In this document: positions 1 to 8,164 of the stretch, piece after piece | How the letters are laid out: the number at the start of each line of letters is the position of its first letter | Position numbering within the stretch: the first letter of the stretch is position 1 | Source: Streptomyces longispororuber | GTDB taxonomy: Bacteria; Actinomycetota; Actinomycetes; Streptomycetales; Streptomycetaceae | Direction: 5' to 3' | Assembly (NCBI RefSeq): GCF_014656095.1 | Contig: NZ_BNBT01000012.1 | Coordinates: 1-64,000 of the forward strand | Length of the DNA: 64,000 nt | Program-made: the position numbers and the translations under genes | Notes under the pieces: generated by a model | Told to the model about the DNA's origin: nothing | What the model saw: the letters and a program-made list of their open reading frames with translations, nothing else | The model's database searches: none

Positions 1-2
1 GC

Positions 3-413
3 CTCGCCGGCGCCGCGCGCGACCGCGAGCGGCGCACCGCCTTCCTGCGCGGCACCGCGATCACCGCCGCCGCGCACCTGGTCAGCATGGGGGTGAAGCG
101 GCTGGTCCGGCGGCCACGGCCGGGGCACGTCGCGCCCCTGGTGCGGACCGCGGGGCGCCACTCCTTCCCCAGCTCGCACGCCACATCGGCCGCCGCGGCC
201 GCCGTCGCCTACGGGGCGCTGCGCCCCGCCGGGGCCCGGCTCGTGCCGCCGCTGGCCGCCGCCATGTGCCTCTCCCGCCTCGTCGTCGGCGTGCACTACC
301 CGTCGGACGTGGCGGCCGGCGCCGCCCTCGGCGCGGTCACCGCGTACGCGGGCGGCCCCTGGATGCGCCGGGCCCCGGCCCCCCGCCCGATCGGAGTCCG
401 TCACCATGGCTGA
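3..413 (+). CDS. PAP2 family phosphatase, 5' end missing
   Basis: The reading frame is open from the window edge, so the true start lies upstream. All three parts of the PAP2 phosphatase signature are visible in order: KRLVRRPRP, then PSSH, then SRLVVGVHYPSDV, which supply the phosphate-binding and catalytic histidine residues. Hydrophobic segments lie between them, as expected of a membrane enzyme acting on lipid phosphates. The stop overlaps the start of the UbiA-family gene by 8 bases. In mycobacteria a PAP2 protein beside the decaprenyl-phosphate phosphoribosyltransferase is proposed to dephosphorylate decaprenylphosphoryl-5-phosphoribose. The same pairing suggests that role here, but this is inference from context. 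Confidence 0.85.
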   Translation, partial: LAGAARDRERRTAFLRGTAITAAAHLVSMGVKRLVRRPRPGHVAPLVRTAGRHSFPSSHATSAAAAAVAYGALRPAGARLVPPLAAAMCLSRLVVGVHYPSDVAAGAALGAVTAYAGGPWMRRAPAPRPIGVRHHG

Positions 414-1344
414 ACGCACCACCGCCCTGCTCGCCCGGCCCCGCCGCCCCGACGACCCCGGGCCCGGCCCCGCCGGGCTGCCGCTGGGCCTGCTGAGGAC
501 CGCCCGGCCCCGCCAGTGGGTCAAGAACGTCCTGGTCGTCGCCGCCCCCGCGGCCGCGGGCGAGCTGTTCTCACCGGGCGCCCTGCGCCACCTCGGCCTC
601 GTCTTCGCGCTGTTCACGGCCGCCGCCGCCGCCGTCTACCTGATCAACGACGCCCGCGACGCCGACGCCGACCGCGCCCACCCCACCAAGTGCCACCGGC
701 CCGTCGCGGCCGGGGTCGTCCCCGTCCCCGTCGCCTACGCCACCGGCGCGCTGCTGGCCGTCGCCGCGCCGGCGGCCGCCGCCCTGCTGTGCACCCCGCT
801 CACGGCGGGGCTGCTCACCGCGTACGTCGTGATGCAACTCGCGTACTGCGTCAGCCTCAAGCACGTGCTCGTCGTCGACCTGGCCGTCGTCACCACCGGG
901 TTCCTGATGCGGGCGATGATCGGCGGGGTCGCGCTCGGCATCCCGCTGTCGCGCTGGTTCCTCATCACGACCGGGTTCGGCGCGCTGTTCATGGTCTCCG
1001 CCAAGCGGTACTCCGAGGCCGTGCAGATGGCCGGGCGCGCGGGCGAGACCCGGGCGCTGCTCACCGAGTACACCACCGGCTACCTGCGGTTCGTCTGGCA
1101 GCTCGCGGCGGGCGTGGCCGTCCTCGCGTACTGCCTGTGGGCCCTGGAGAGCGGCGGCACCGGCCTGCTGCCCTGGCGGCAGCTCTCCATGGTCGCCTTC
1201 ATCCTGGCCGTCCTGCGCTACGCCGTGTTCGCCGACCGCGGCACGGCCGGGGAGCCCGAGGACGTCGTGCTGCGGGACCGCGCGCTCGCGCTCATCGGCC
1301 TCGGCTGGCTGGCGATGTACGGGCTCGCCGTCGCGGACTGGTGA
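406..1344 (+). CDS. decaprenyl-phosphate phosphoribosyltransferase (UbiA family)
   Basis: A 312-residue polytopic membrane protein of the UbiA prenyltransferase superfamily. The aspartate-rich motif NDARDADADRAHPTKCHRP is the form typical of 5-phospho-alpha-D-ribose-1-diphosphate:decaprenyl-phosphate phosphoribosyltransferases rather than quinone prenyltransferases. The enzyme would move phosphoribose from PRPP to a polyprenyl phosphate, the first step towards lipid-linked arabinose. The ATG start sits inside the end of the PAP2 gene and the stop overlaps the GTG start of the GtrA gene, so translation is probably coupled. Family assignment is strong. The final product in this organism is not shown by the sequence. 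Confidence 0.88.
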   Translation: MAERTTALLARPRRPDDPGPGPAGLPLGLLRTARPRQWVKNVLVVAAPAAAGELFSPGALRHLGLVFALFTAAAAAVYLINDARDADADRAHPTKCHRPVAAGVVPVPVAYATGALLAVAAPAAAALLCTPLTAGLLTAYVVMQLAYCVSLKHVLVVDLAVVTTGFLMRAMIGGVALGIPLSRWFLITTGFGALFMVSAKRYSEAVQMAGRAGETRALLTEYTTGYLRFVWQLAAGVAVLAYCLWALESGGTGLLPWRQLSMVAFILAVLRYAVFADRGTAGEPEDVVLRDRALALIGLGWLAMYGLAVADW

Positions 1345-1841
1345 GCCCGGTGCGCCCCGGGGTCCGTGAGCTGCTCGGCTTCGCCGCGGTCGGGGTCTGC
1401 GCCTACGCCGTGGACCTCGGCCTGTTCCTCTGGCTGCGCGGGCCCGGCGGCCTCGGCCCGCTGACCGCGAAGGCCCTGGCGTTCGCGGCCGGGTGCACGG
1501 TCGCGTACGCGGGCAACGCCCTCGGCACCTACCGGCGCGCGGCCGACGCCCACGCCTCCCGGCTGCGCCAGTACGCCGTCTTCTGCGCGGTGAACGTGGC
1601 GGGCGCCCTCGTCCAGCTCGCCTGCCTCGCCGTGTCCCACTACGGCCTCGGGCTCACCTCGCGGCGCGCGGACACCGTCTCCGGCGCGGTCGTCGGCATG
1701 GCACTCGCCACTGTCCTGCGGTTTTGGGGTACCCGGACCTTGGTATTCCGCACACGGACCACACAGGCGGCGCGCGCCGCGCAGGACGCGCCGACCGCCC
1801 GCACAGCACCAGGAACGGGGCAGGCGACATGGACTGGCTGA
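1341..1841 (+). CDS. GtrA family membrane protein
   Basis: A 166-residue protein starting at a GTG that overlaps the UbiA stop codon (GTGA). It carries about four hydrophobic segments and the GtrA-type pattern: an early LLGFAAVGVCAYAVDLGLF segment, then FAAGCTVAYAGN before a basic YRR, and a last segment ending in RFWGTRTLVFR. GtrA proteins are thought to help flip polyprenyl-linked sugars or present them to glycosyltransferases. Its place after the phosphoribosyltransferase suggests it handles the decaprenyl-pentose product. About 30 residues after the last membrane segment are alanine- and threonine-rich and overlap the next gene by 13 bases. Confidence 0.82.
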   Translation: MSPVRPGVRELLGFAAVGVCAYAVDLGLFLWLRGPGGLGPLTAKALAFAAGCTVAYAGNALGTYRRAADAHASRLRQYAVFCAVNVAGALVQLACLAVSHYGLGLTSRRADTVSGAVVGMALATVLRFWGTRTLVFRTRTTQAARAAQDAPTARTAPGTGQATWTG

Positions 1842-2764
1842 AGAAGCTCCCCGGCATCGGGCCCTACGTCGAGCGGCTCATGCGGACCCACGCGTGGCGC
1901 TCCTACGAACGGCTCGACGAGGTCCACTGGACCCGCCTCGCCGCCGCCATGACCTTCATCAGCTTCGTCGCGCTCTTCCCGCTCATCACGGTCGCCGCCG
2001 CGATCGGCGCGGCCACGCTCTCGCCCGGGCGCCAGCGCGAGGTCGAGGACAAGATCGCCGAGCAGGTGCCCGGCATCTCCGACCAGCTCGACCTGGAGTC
2101 CCTGGTCGCCAACGCGGGCACCGTCGGCCTCGTCGCGGGCGCCCTGCTGGTCTTCACCGGCGTGGGCTGGGTCGGCTCCATGCGGGAGTGCCTGCGCGTG
2201 GTGTGGCTGCGCGACGACACCGACGAGAACCCGTTCCTGCGCAAGCTCAAGGACCTCGGCGTCCTCGCCGGGCTCGGCGGCGCCGGGCTCCTGTCGCTGC
2301 TCGCCTCCGCGGTCGCCTCCACCGCCGTCGGCTGGACCGCCGAGCGGCTCGGCGTCGACAAGGACGGCCCCGGCGGCGTCCTCCTCCAGCTCGCCGCGTT
2401 CGCCATCGCGGTCCTCGCCGACTTCCTGCTCCTGCTGTACGTCCTCACGCTGCTGCCCGGGGTGCACCCGCCCCGGCGCGCGCTGATCGTCGCCGCCCTG
2501 ATCGGCGCGGCCGGGTTCGAGCTCCTGAAGATCCTGCTCGGCGGCTATGTGAAGGGCGTCGCCGCGAAGAGCATGTACGGCGCCTTCGGCGTGCCCGTGG
2601 CGCTGCTGTTGTGGATCAACTTCACGGCGAAGCTGCTGCTGTTCTGCGCCGCCTGGACGGCGACGCGGAGCAAGCCGGAGCCCGCGGCGGAGGAACGGGG
2701 CGGCGACGAGGCCGTCAGCCCCGGCGGCGGCGCACCAGATCCGGCAGCGGCCAGCGGCGGTTGA
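1829..2764 (+). CDS. YihY/virulence factor BrkB family membrane protein
   Basis: A 311-residue protein. The ATG chosen follows a GA-rich ribosome site and begins MDWLKKLPGIGPYVER, the usual N-terminus of actinobacterial members. The family pattern is visible: W-RLAAAMTFISFVALFPL near residue 35, a conserved glycine-rich middle, several transmembrane segments, and the late ASKSMYGAFG-type segment (AAKSMYGAFGVPVALLLW). YihY proteins were once called ribonuclease BN in error; their transport role is unsettled. The gene overlaps GtrA by 13 bases and is last in this operon. Its end overlaps the convergent carboxypeptidase gene by 50 bases. Confidence 0.85.
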   Translation: MDWLKKLPGIGPYVERLMRTHAWRSYERLDEVHWTRLAAAMTFISFVALFPLITVAAAIGAATLSPGRQREVEDKIAEQVPGISDQLDLESLVANAGTVGLVAGALLVFTGVGWVGSMRECLRVVWLRDDTDENPFLRKLKDLGVLAGLGGAGLLSLLASAVASTAVGWTAERLGVDKDGPGGVLLQLAAFAIAVLADFLLLLYVLTLLPGVHPPRRALIVAALIGAAGFELLKILLGGYVKGVAAKSMYGAFGVPVALLLWINFTAKLLLFCAAWTATRSKPEPAAEERGGDEAVSPGGGAPDPAAASGG

Positions 2765-3953
2765 GCAGGAACAGGCCGCCCGCGACCAGGGCGAGCACGC
2801 CCGCCGCGATGCCCAGCGCCACGCCCATGCCGCTGGACTGCTCGCCGGAGGCGTGCGCCACGTTCCGGGAGTCCGAGCCGCCCGGGGCGCCCTTGCCCGC
2901 GCCCGTGCTCGCGCCCTTCGGCGGGACCAGCTCGCCCACCGGCTTGACCTTGCCGTGCGCCGCGAAGCCCCAGTCGAGCAGGCGGGCCGTCTCCTTGTAC
3001 ACGGCGTGCGACTCGCCCGACGAGGGGTTCATGACGGTGACGAGCAGCACCTTGCCGTCGCGCTCGGCGACGCCCGTGAAGGTGTTGCCCGCGTTGGTCG
3101 TCGAGCCGTTCTTGACGCCCGCGATGCCCTTGTACGGCTCCAGGCCCAGGTCACCCGTCAGCAGGCGGTTGGTGTTCTGGATGCCGAAGGACTCGCGCTT
3201 GGTCTTGCCCTTGTCCTTGCCCTTCTTCACCTTCACGGTCTTGCCGGGGAACTGCGCGGTCGCCGTCGCGCAGTACTCCCGGAAGTCCTTCTTCTGCAGC
3301 CCCGAGCGGGCGAACAGCGTCAGGTCGTACGCCGAGGACACCTGCCCCTTCTCGTCGTAGCCGTCCGGCGTGACCACCCGCGTGTCGAGGGCCTGGAGCT
3401 CCTCGGCGTGCTTCTGCATGTCCTTCACGGTCTGCCGCACGCCGCCGTTCATCGCCGACAGGACGTGCACCGCGTCGTTGCCGGAGCGCAGGAAGACCCC
3501 CAGCCACAGGTCGTGGACCGAGTACGTCTCGTTCTCCTTGATGCCGACGAGGCTGCTGCCCGCGCCGATGCCCTCCATGTCGGTCAGCGCGACCTTGTGC
3601 TTCTGCGTCTTCGGGAACTTCGGCAGCACCGTGTCCGCGAACAGCATCTTCAGGGTGCTCGCCGGGGCCAGGCGCCAGTGCGCGTTGTGCGCGGCGAGCA
3701 CCTCGCCGGACTCGGCGTCCGAGACCAGCCAGGAGCGGGCCGACAGGTCCTTGGGCAGCACCGGGGCGCCCTTGCCCAGGTCCACCTGGGTGCCCGGCTG
3801 GCCCAGGCGGGCGCCGCCGACGGTGGACATCCGGGCGGGCGGCTTCGGCTGGTCGTCCTTCTTGCCGCCCGGCTTGTCGTCGGCGAAGGCGGGGCCGGTG
3901 GCCGACAGGGACAGCAAGGTCGCGCAGGTGAGGAGCAGAGCGGTCTTCTTCAC
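2715..3953 (-). CDS. D-alanyl-D-alanine carboxypeptidase, membrane anchored (S11)
   Basis: A 412-residue penicillin-binding protein that would trim the terminal D-Ala from peptidoglycan stem peptides outside the membrane. The GTG start is chosen because it opens a signal peptide (VKKTALLLTCATLLSLS, then AFA). The active-site trio is present: STLK at residues 99-102, SGN at 157-159 and KNG at 281-283, the KNG form being common in actinobacterial members. A single hydrophobic helix near the C-terminus followed by NRRW and arginines is a membrane anchor. It is monocistronic and converges on the YihY gene, overlapping its last 50 bases. Confidence 0.9.
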   Translation of the reverse strand: MKKTALLLTCATLLSLSATGPAFADDKPGGKKDDQPKPPARMSTVGGARLGQPGTQVDLGKGAPVLPKDLSARSWLVSDAESGEVLAAHNAHWRLAPASTLKMLFADTVLPKFPKTQKHKVALTDMEGIGAGSSLVGIKENETYSVHDLWLGVFLRSGNDAVHVLSAMNGGVRQTVKDMQKHAEELQALDTRVVTPDGYDEKGQVSSAYDLTLFARSGLQKKDFREYCATATAQFPGKTVKVKKGKDKGKTKRESFGIQNTNRLLTGDLGLEPYKGIAGVKNGSTTNAGNTFTGVAERDGKVLLVTVMNPSSGESHAVYKETARLLDWGFAAHGKVKPVGELVPPKGASTGAGKGAPGGSDSRNVAHASGEQSSGMGVALGIAAGVLALVAGGLFLLNRRWPLPDLVRRRRG

Positions 3954-4062
3954 GGCAGGCACGGACGAGAACGTACAGGGAGCGCCTTCGCCCGCCGCCG
4001 CCGAGGTGGGGCGCCCGCCACCCCGAAGGCGGCGCGTGAGGGCGGCTGGCGATACTGAGCGT

Positions 4063-4305
4063 ATGAAGCTCAGCCGCTCCGCCTCCTGGTTCCTGCTCGC
4101 CTTCGGCGTGTGGAGCTGGTTCATCTGGATCACTTTCGTCAAGAACCTCTGGAAGGACGGCAGCGGGCTCGCCTTCGACGACGCGGGCGATCCGACGGGG
4201 TACTTCTGGGTGCACCTGACGCTCGCCGTTGTCTCCTTTGTCTTGGGGACGGTGGTCGGGACCATCGGGTTGCGTGGAGTGCGCGCACTGCGCCGAAGCT
4301 CATAG
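4063..4305 (+). CDS. SCO4848 family small membrane protein
   Basis: An 80-residue protein with two transmembrane helices (FLLAFGVWSWFIWITFV and TLAVVSFVLGTVVGTIGL) joined by an acidic loop containing GLAFDDAGDPTGYFWVH. It ends in basic residues. Length and pattern match the small membrane protein found beside the D,D-carboxypeptidase gene throughout Streptomyces. The function is unknown. It is divergent from the carboxypeptidase and stops 2 bases before the metallophosphoesterase start, so the two are probably co-transcribed. Confidence 0.8.
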   Translation: MKLSRSASWFLLAFGVWSWFIWITFVKNLWKDGSGLAFDDAGDPTGYFWVHLTLAVVSFVLGTVVGTIGLRGVRALRRSS

Positions 4306-4307
4306 CC

Positions 4308-5621
4308 GTGGGTACGCTGCGGATCGTCCTCACCCTGCTCGGCGTGGCCGCCGTCCTCGGCGGGCTGCTCTGGTACGTGTGGCGGCGCGTGGTGCGCGAC
4401 ACGACGGCCAAGGGCTCGTGGGGCAGACGCCTGGGCACGGCCGCGTACGCCGCGGGCCCCCTGCTGACGTTCGCCGCCCTGGCGGCGGAGCGGACCGGCG
4501 CGCCCTTCCTGCTCCAGCAGATCCTGGCGTGGCCCGGCTTCCTGTGGCTGGCGTTCGCCCTGTACCTGCTGCTCGCGCTGCTGGTGGGAGAGCTGGTACG
4601 GCTCTCTCTCAGGGGGTGGGTAACAGCCCGTCCGGCGCTTGAGGACGAGGCGCGAAGCGCCGACGAAGGGGGGAAAGGGGCGCAGCCCCATAGGGAGGCG
4701 GCGGCGCAGCCCGGCCAGGAGGGGCACACCGGGCCGCAGCCCGGCCCGGAGGGGCACACCGAGCCGCGGCCCCGCCAGGAGGGGGACACCGGGGCCCTGC
4801 CCCGGCGCCTGTTCGTGGCCAGGACGGTAGCCGCGGGCGCAGCCACGGTGGCGGCGGCCACGGTCGGCTACGGCACCTACGGCGTACTCCGCGGCCCCCG
4901 CGTCAAGCGGGTCACCGTACCGCTGGCCAAGCTGCCGCGCGCGGCGCACGGCTTCCGGATCGCCGTGGTCAGCGACATCCACCTGGGCCCGGTGCTCGGC
5001 GAGTCCTTCGCCCGCCGCGTCGTGGACACCGTCAACTCCACCCAGCCCGACCTGATCGCGATCGTCGGCGACCTGGTGGACGGCGACGTCGAGGACCTCG
5101 CGGGCGCCGCCCGCCCGCTCGCGGACCTGCGCGCCCGCCACGGCGCCTACTTCGTCACCGGCAACCACGAGTACTTCTCCGGCGCCGAGCAGTGGGTGGA
5201 GCACGTCCGCTCGCTGGGCCTGCGCCCGCTGGAGAACGCCCGCACCGAGCTGCCGTACTTCGACCTCGCGGGCGTCAACGACGTCCAGGGGGAGGCGGAC
5301 GGCCAGGGCCCCGACTTCGCCAAGGCGCTCGGCGACCGGGACCGCCGCCGCGCCTCCGTCCTCCTCGCCCACCAGCCCGTGGTCGTCCACGACGCCGTCG
5401 AGCACGGCGTCGACCTCCAGCTCTCCGGCCACACCCACGGCGGCCAGCTCTGGCCCAACAACTTCCTCGCCGACCTCGCCAACCCCACCCTCGCCGGTCT
5501 GGAGCGCTACGGCGACACCCAGCTCTACGTGACGCGCGGCGCCGGGGCCTGGGGACCGCCCGTGCGGGTGGGGGCGCCCTCGGACGTCACGGTGGTGGAG
5601 CTGGCCTCGCCGCGGGCATGA
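4308..5621 (+). CDS. membrane metallophosphoesterase with inserted linker
   Basis: A 437-residue protein. Residues 1-100 hold several membrane segments, residues about 107-165 form a charged linker, a further hydrophobic segment follows (ARTVAAGAATVAAATVGY), and the last 250 residues are a calcineurin-like phosphoesterase. Metal-binding motifs are visible in order: DIHLG, GDLVDGD, GNHEYF, AHQPV and SGHTHGGQ. The substrate is unknown; some relatives act on envelope lipids. The GTG start lies 2 bases after the preceding stop. The linker is unusual: its DNA contains a copy of a dispersed intergenic repeat (4624-4690) followed by three 30-bp tandem repeats (4707-4796). The stop overlaps the convergent histidine kinase gene by 35 bases. 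Confidence 0.88.
   Translation: MGTLRIVLTLLGVAAVLGGLLWYVWRRVVRDTTAKGSWGRRLGTAAYAAGPLLTFAALAAERTGAPFLLQQILAWPGFLWLAFALYLLLALLVGELVRLSLRGWVTARPALEDEARSADEGGKGAQPHREAAAQPGQEGHTGPQPGPEGHTEPRPRQEGDTGALPRRLFVARTVAAGAATVAAATVGYGTYGVLRGPRVKRVTVPLAKLPRAAHGFRIAVVSDIHLGPVLGESFARRVVDTVNSTQPDLIAIVGDLVDGDVEDLAGAARPLADLRARHGAYFVTGNHEYFSGAEQWVEHVRSLGLRPLENARTELPYFDLAGVNDVQGEADGQGPDFAKALGDRDRRRASVLLAHQPVVVHDAVEHGVDLQLSGHTHGGQLWPNNFLADLANPTLAGLERYGDTQLYVTRGAGAWGPPVRVGAPSDVTVVELASPRA
4624..4690. repeat. dispersed Streptomyces-type repeat inside a gene
   Basis: These 67 bases match 32424-32490 in roughly nine of ten positions by eye, including the core CCGTCCGGCGCTTGAGGACG. Elsewhere in the window this element lies only between genes. 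Here it is in frame inside the metallophosphoesterase and encodes part of its linker (TARPALEDEARSADEGG). Confidence 0.8.
4707..4796. repeat. three 30-bp tandem repeats in coding sequence
   Basis: Three consecutive 30-base units start at 4707, 4737 and 4767. They encode ten-residue repeats of the type QPGQEGHTGP in the metallophosphoesterase linker. They lie just after the inserted dispersed repeat, so the whole linker looks like expanded non-domain sequence. Confidence 0.8.
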
Positions 5622-7215
5622 GCAGGGCGGCCGGCGCCGCGGCCCCGGCCGGCTCCCCCGGGGCGGCGGCCTGGCGCAGGGTGACCACGACCGTCAGGCC
5701 CGCGCCCGGGGCGGTGCGCACCGCGACCTCGCCGCCGTGCGCCGCCACCACGCCCTGCACGATGGCCATGCCGAGGCCGCTGCCCGACCCCGGGCCCGTG
5801 CGGAAGAACCGGTCGAAGACGCGCGCCGCGTCCTTGGCGTCGAGCCCCGGCCCGTCGTCCGCCACGGTCAGGCACACCACGCCGTCCCGCCGGTCGAGGC
5901 CGAGCCGCACCGGCGTACCGGGCGGGGTGTGCGCCCGTACGTTGGCGAGCAGGTTGGCGAGCACCTTGCGCAGCCCCTGCTCGTCGGCCTGGACGAGGAT
6001 CGCGCCGTCCGCGCGCACCGTGAGCGGACGCTCCGGCTCCTGCGCGCGCAGGTCGTCCGCCGCGTCCCGCACCAGCCGGCTCAGGTCGACGCTGCGGAAC
6101 CGCAGCTCCGGCTGCTGGTCCAGGCGGGCCAGCGTCAGCAACTCCGCGACCAGGTGGTTCATGCGGTCGGTCTCGGCGTTGACGCGGCACCAGGCGCGCT
6201 CGCGGTCCTCCGGCGTGGTCAGCATGCCGTTGTCGTAGAGCTGGAGGTAGCCGCGGATCGCGGACAGCGGGGTGCGCAGCTCGTGCGAGGCGTCCGCGAC
6301 GAACTGCCGGAGCTGGGCCTCGCTGCGCTCACGCGTCACGAAGGCCGCCTCGACCTGCTTGAGCATGGAGTTGAGCGCGATGCGCAACTGCTCGGTCTCC
6401 ATCACGGCGGCGCGGCTGGACGGCACGCGCCGCTTCAGGTCGCCCTCGGCGATCGCGGACGCCGTCTCGACCATGTCCTCGAGGGGCCGCAGCCGCTGCC
6501 GCGCGGAGACCGTCGTCGCCACGGCGAGCAGCACGAGGAGCAGGAAGCCGAGGGCCAGGTCGAGCCGCAGGGCCTGGCCCACGCTGGCGTGCACGTCCTC
6601 CGTGGAGGTGGCGATCACGACCGAGCCGTCGGTGAGCCGCGCGCCGATCGCGCGGTACGAGTCGCCGCCCAGGGTCACGTCCGTCGGCGCCGCCTTCCGC
6701 GCGAACCGCTCGGCGTCCCCGATGGCGGCGAGGAGCTGGCGCCGCCGCAGCGACGAGCCGATGTAGCCGACGTCGGCGGGCCTGCCGGAGTCGTCGACGG
6801 CGACCAGGACCTCCTCGGTGGGCGGCAGGTCGTCCCCCACCTCCGCGTCGGGGGCCAGGTCGCCGAGTTCCTCCCGCACCCCGCTGAGTGTTTTGAACTT
6901 GGCGAGGGAGATTCGCAGGCTGTTCAGCGTCGAGCGCGAGGCCTGGAGCTCGTCGTCGACGTTGTCGAGCAAGTAGTGCTTCATGCCCATGAGGCTCACG
7001 GCGGTCGCTGCGGCGATGCCGAGGGCCAGCAGGACCACGTTCACGAGCGTGAGCTTGGTGCGCAGCGAGTTCCCGAAGAGGCGGCGCGGGTTCCCGGCCA
7101 GGCGCCGCGGTCCCCCGAGGAGGCGCCGCAGCCGCCCGGGCCGTCGCGGGCCGCCGAAGGGACGGTGCGGCCCGCCGGAGGGGCGGCGCGGGTCCGAGGG
7201 TGCCGGGCCCGTCAT
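5587..7215 (-). CDS. two-component sensor histidine kinase
   Basis: A 542-residue membrane kinase. The ATG at 7215 overlaps the response regulator stop (ATGA), which fixes the start. The first 50 residues are proline- and arginine-rich with repeated GGPRRP-like units. Then come one membrane helix, an extracytoplasmic sensor region of about 130 residues, a second helix (FLLLVLLAVATTVSA), a HAMP segment, the dimerisation H-box (ADASHELRTPLSAI) and an ATPase domain with N-box, DDGPGLD and GSGLGMAIV glycine boxes. It should autophosphorylate the H-box histidine and pass phosphate to the adjacent regulator. The signal sensed cannot be read from the sequence. Confidence 0.92.
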   Translation of the reverse strand: MTGPAPSDPRRPSGGPHRPFGGPRRPGRLRRLLGGPRRLAGNPRRLFGNSLRTKLTLVNVVLLALGIAAATAVSLMGMKHYLLDNVDDELQASRSTLNSLRISLAKFKTLSGVREELGDLAPDAEVGDDLPPTEEVLVAVDDSGRPADVGYIGSSLRRRQLLAAIGDAERFARKAAPTDVTLGGDSYRAIGARLTDGSVVIATSTEDVHASVGQALRLDLALGFLLLVLLAVATTVSARQRLRPLEDMVETASAIAEGDLKRRVPSSRAAVMETEQLRIALNSMLKQVEAAFVTRERSEAQLRQFVADASHELRTPLSAIRGYLQLYDNGMLTTPEDRERAWCRVNAETDRMNHLVAELLTLARLDQQPELRFRSVDLSRLVRDAADDLRAQEPERPLTVRADGAILVQADEQGLRKVLANLLANVRAHTPPGTPVRLGLDRRDGVVCLTVADDGPGLDAKDAARVFDRFFRTGPGSGSGLGMAIVQGVVAAHGGEVAVRTAPGAGLTVVVTLRQAAAPGEPAGAAAPAALLMPAARPAPPP

Positions 7216-7946
7216 GCCAGGCCGTACCCGACGCCGCGGCGCGTCGTGATCAGCGGCGGACCCGCCTGGTCGAGCTTGCGCCGCAGATAGCTGATGTACG
7301 TCTCCACGACCGTCGACTCCGCCGCGTGCTCGATGTTCCACACGTGGCGCAGGAGCTGCTCCTTGGGCACCACCCGGCCGGCGTTGCGGACGAGGAAGCG
7401 CAGCAGGGCGTACTCGGTGGGCGTGAGCTGCACCTCGTGGCCGTTCCTGCGCACCATGTACGTCGTCTCGTCCAGCTCCAGGTCGCCGTGGCGCAGCGGC
7501 GGCCGCTGCGGCAGCACGTCGCCGGGCCGCGTACGGCGCAGCACCGCGCCGATCCGGGCGACGACCTCGTCGATGTGGAACGGCTTGGTGATGTAGTCGT
7601 CGCCGAAGCCGAGCGCGCCGACGATCTCCGCCGGCGCGTCCCGGGCGGTGAGGAACACCAGCGCGACCCCCGGCATCCGCGTCCGCAACTCCCGCCCCAG
7701 CGCCCGCCCGTCGCCGTCCGGCAGCATCACGTCGAGCAGCGCGCAGTCCGGCCGGGTGCGCTCGGCCAGCGCGAGCGCCTCGCGCACGGTGCCCGCCGTC
7801 ATCACGTCGAAGTGGTGGAAGCGCAGGGCGATGGCGAGGACGTCGGCGATGCTCGGCTCGTCCTCGACCACGAGCACCGTGGCACGGCGCTCCACGGGAG
7901 CGGCCTCTGCGACAGGTGCACCGGGGTGTCCCTCGGAGTGGCTCAT
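7212..7946 (-). CDS. OmpR-family response regulator
   Basis: A 244-residue DNA-binding regulator. The receiver domain has the acidic pair in VVEDEPS, the phospho-acceptor aspartate in LLDVMLPDGDG and the lysine in ITKPF. The C-terminal winged helix shows LTPTEYALLRFL and the recognition helix and wing VETYISYLRRKL ... TRRGVGYGL. It is the first gene of a two-gene operon and overlaps the kinase by four bases. The divergent MMPL transporter begins about 220 bases away, which makes that gene a plausible but unproven target. Confidence 0.93.
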   Translation of the reverse strand: MSHSEGHPGAPVAEAAPVERRATVLVVEDEPSIADVLAIALRFHHFDVMTAGTVREALALAERTRPDCALLDVMLPDGDGRALGRELRTRMPGVALVFLTARDAPAEIVGALGFGDDYITKPFHIDEVVARIGAVLRRTRPGDVLPQRPPLRHGDLELDETTYMVRRNGHEVQLTPTEYALLRFLVRNAGRVVPKEQLLRHVWNIEHAAESTVVETYISYLRRKLDQAGPPLITTRRGVGYGLA

Positions 7947-8164
7947 GCCCCCAGTATCGGGGCGCCCGCCGGGCGGTGAGCAGGTCCCTGGTTTGGAGTT
8001 CCTTGTGAATCACGGCCATGGAGGCGCGTTTCGTACGCATGCCGCCGATGCTGAGGCGTGTGGGCGGGGCCGGACCCCGCACGGGGCCACAGGAGGCCGG
8101 GAGGAACCACACACGGAACGGGGCGCCGGGCCACCGGGCCCGGAGGAGCGGAAGGGGGAACACC

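Noticed and set aside
3954..5438. Long N-terminal extension of the D,D-carboxypeptidase frame
   Set aside because: The extension is antisense to the metallophosphoesterase, and a clear signal peptide starts at 3953.
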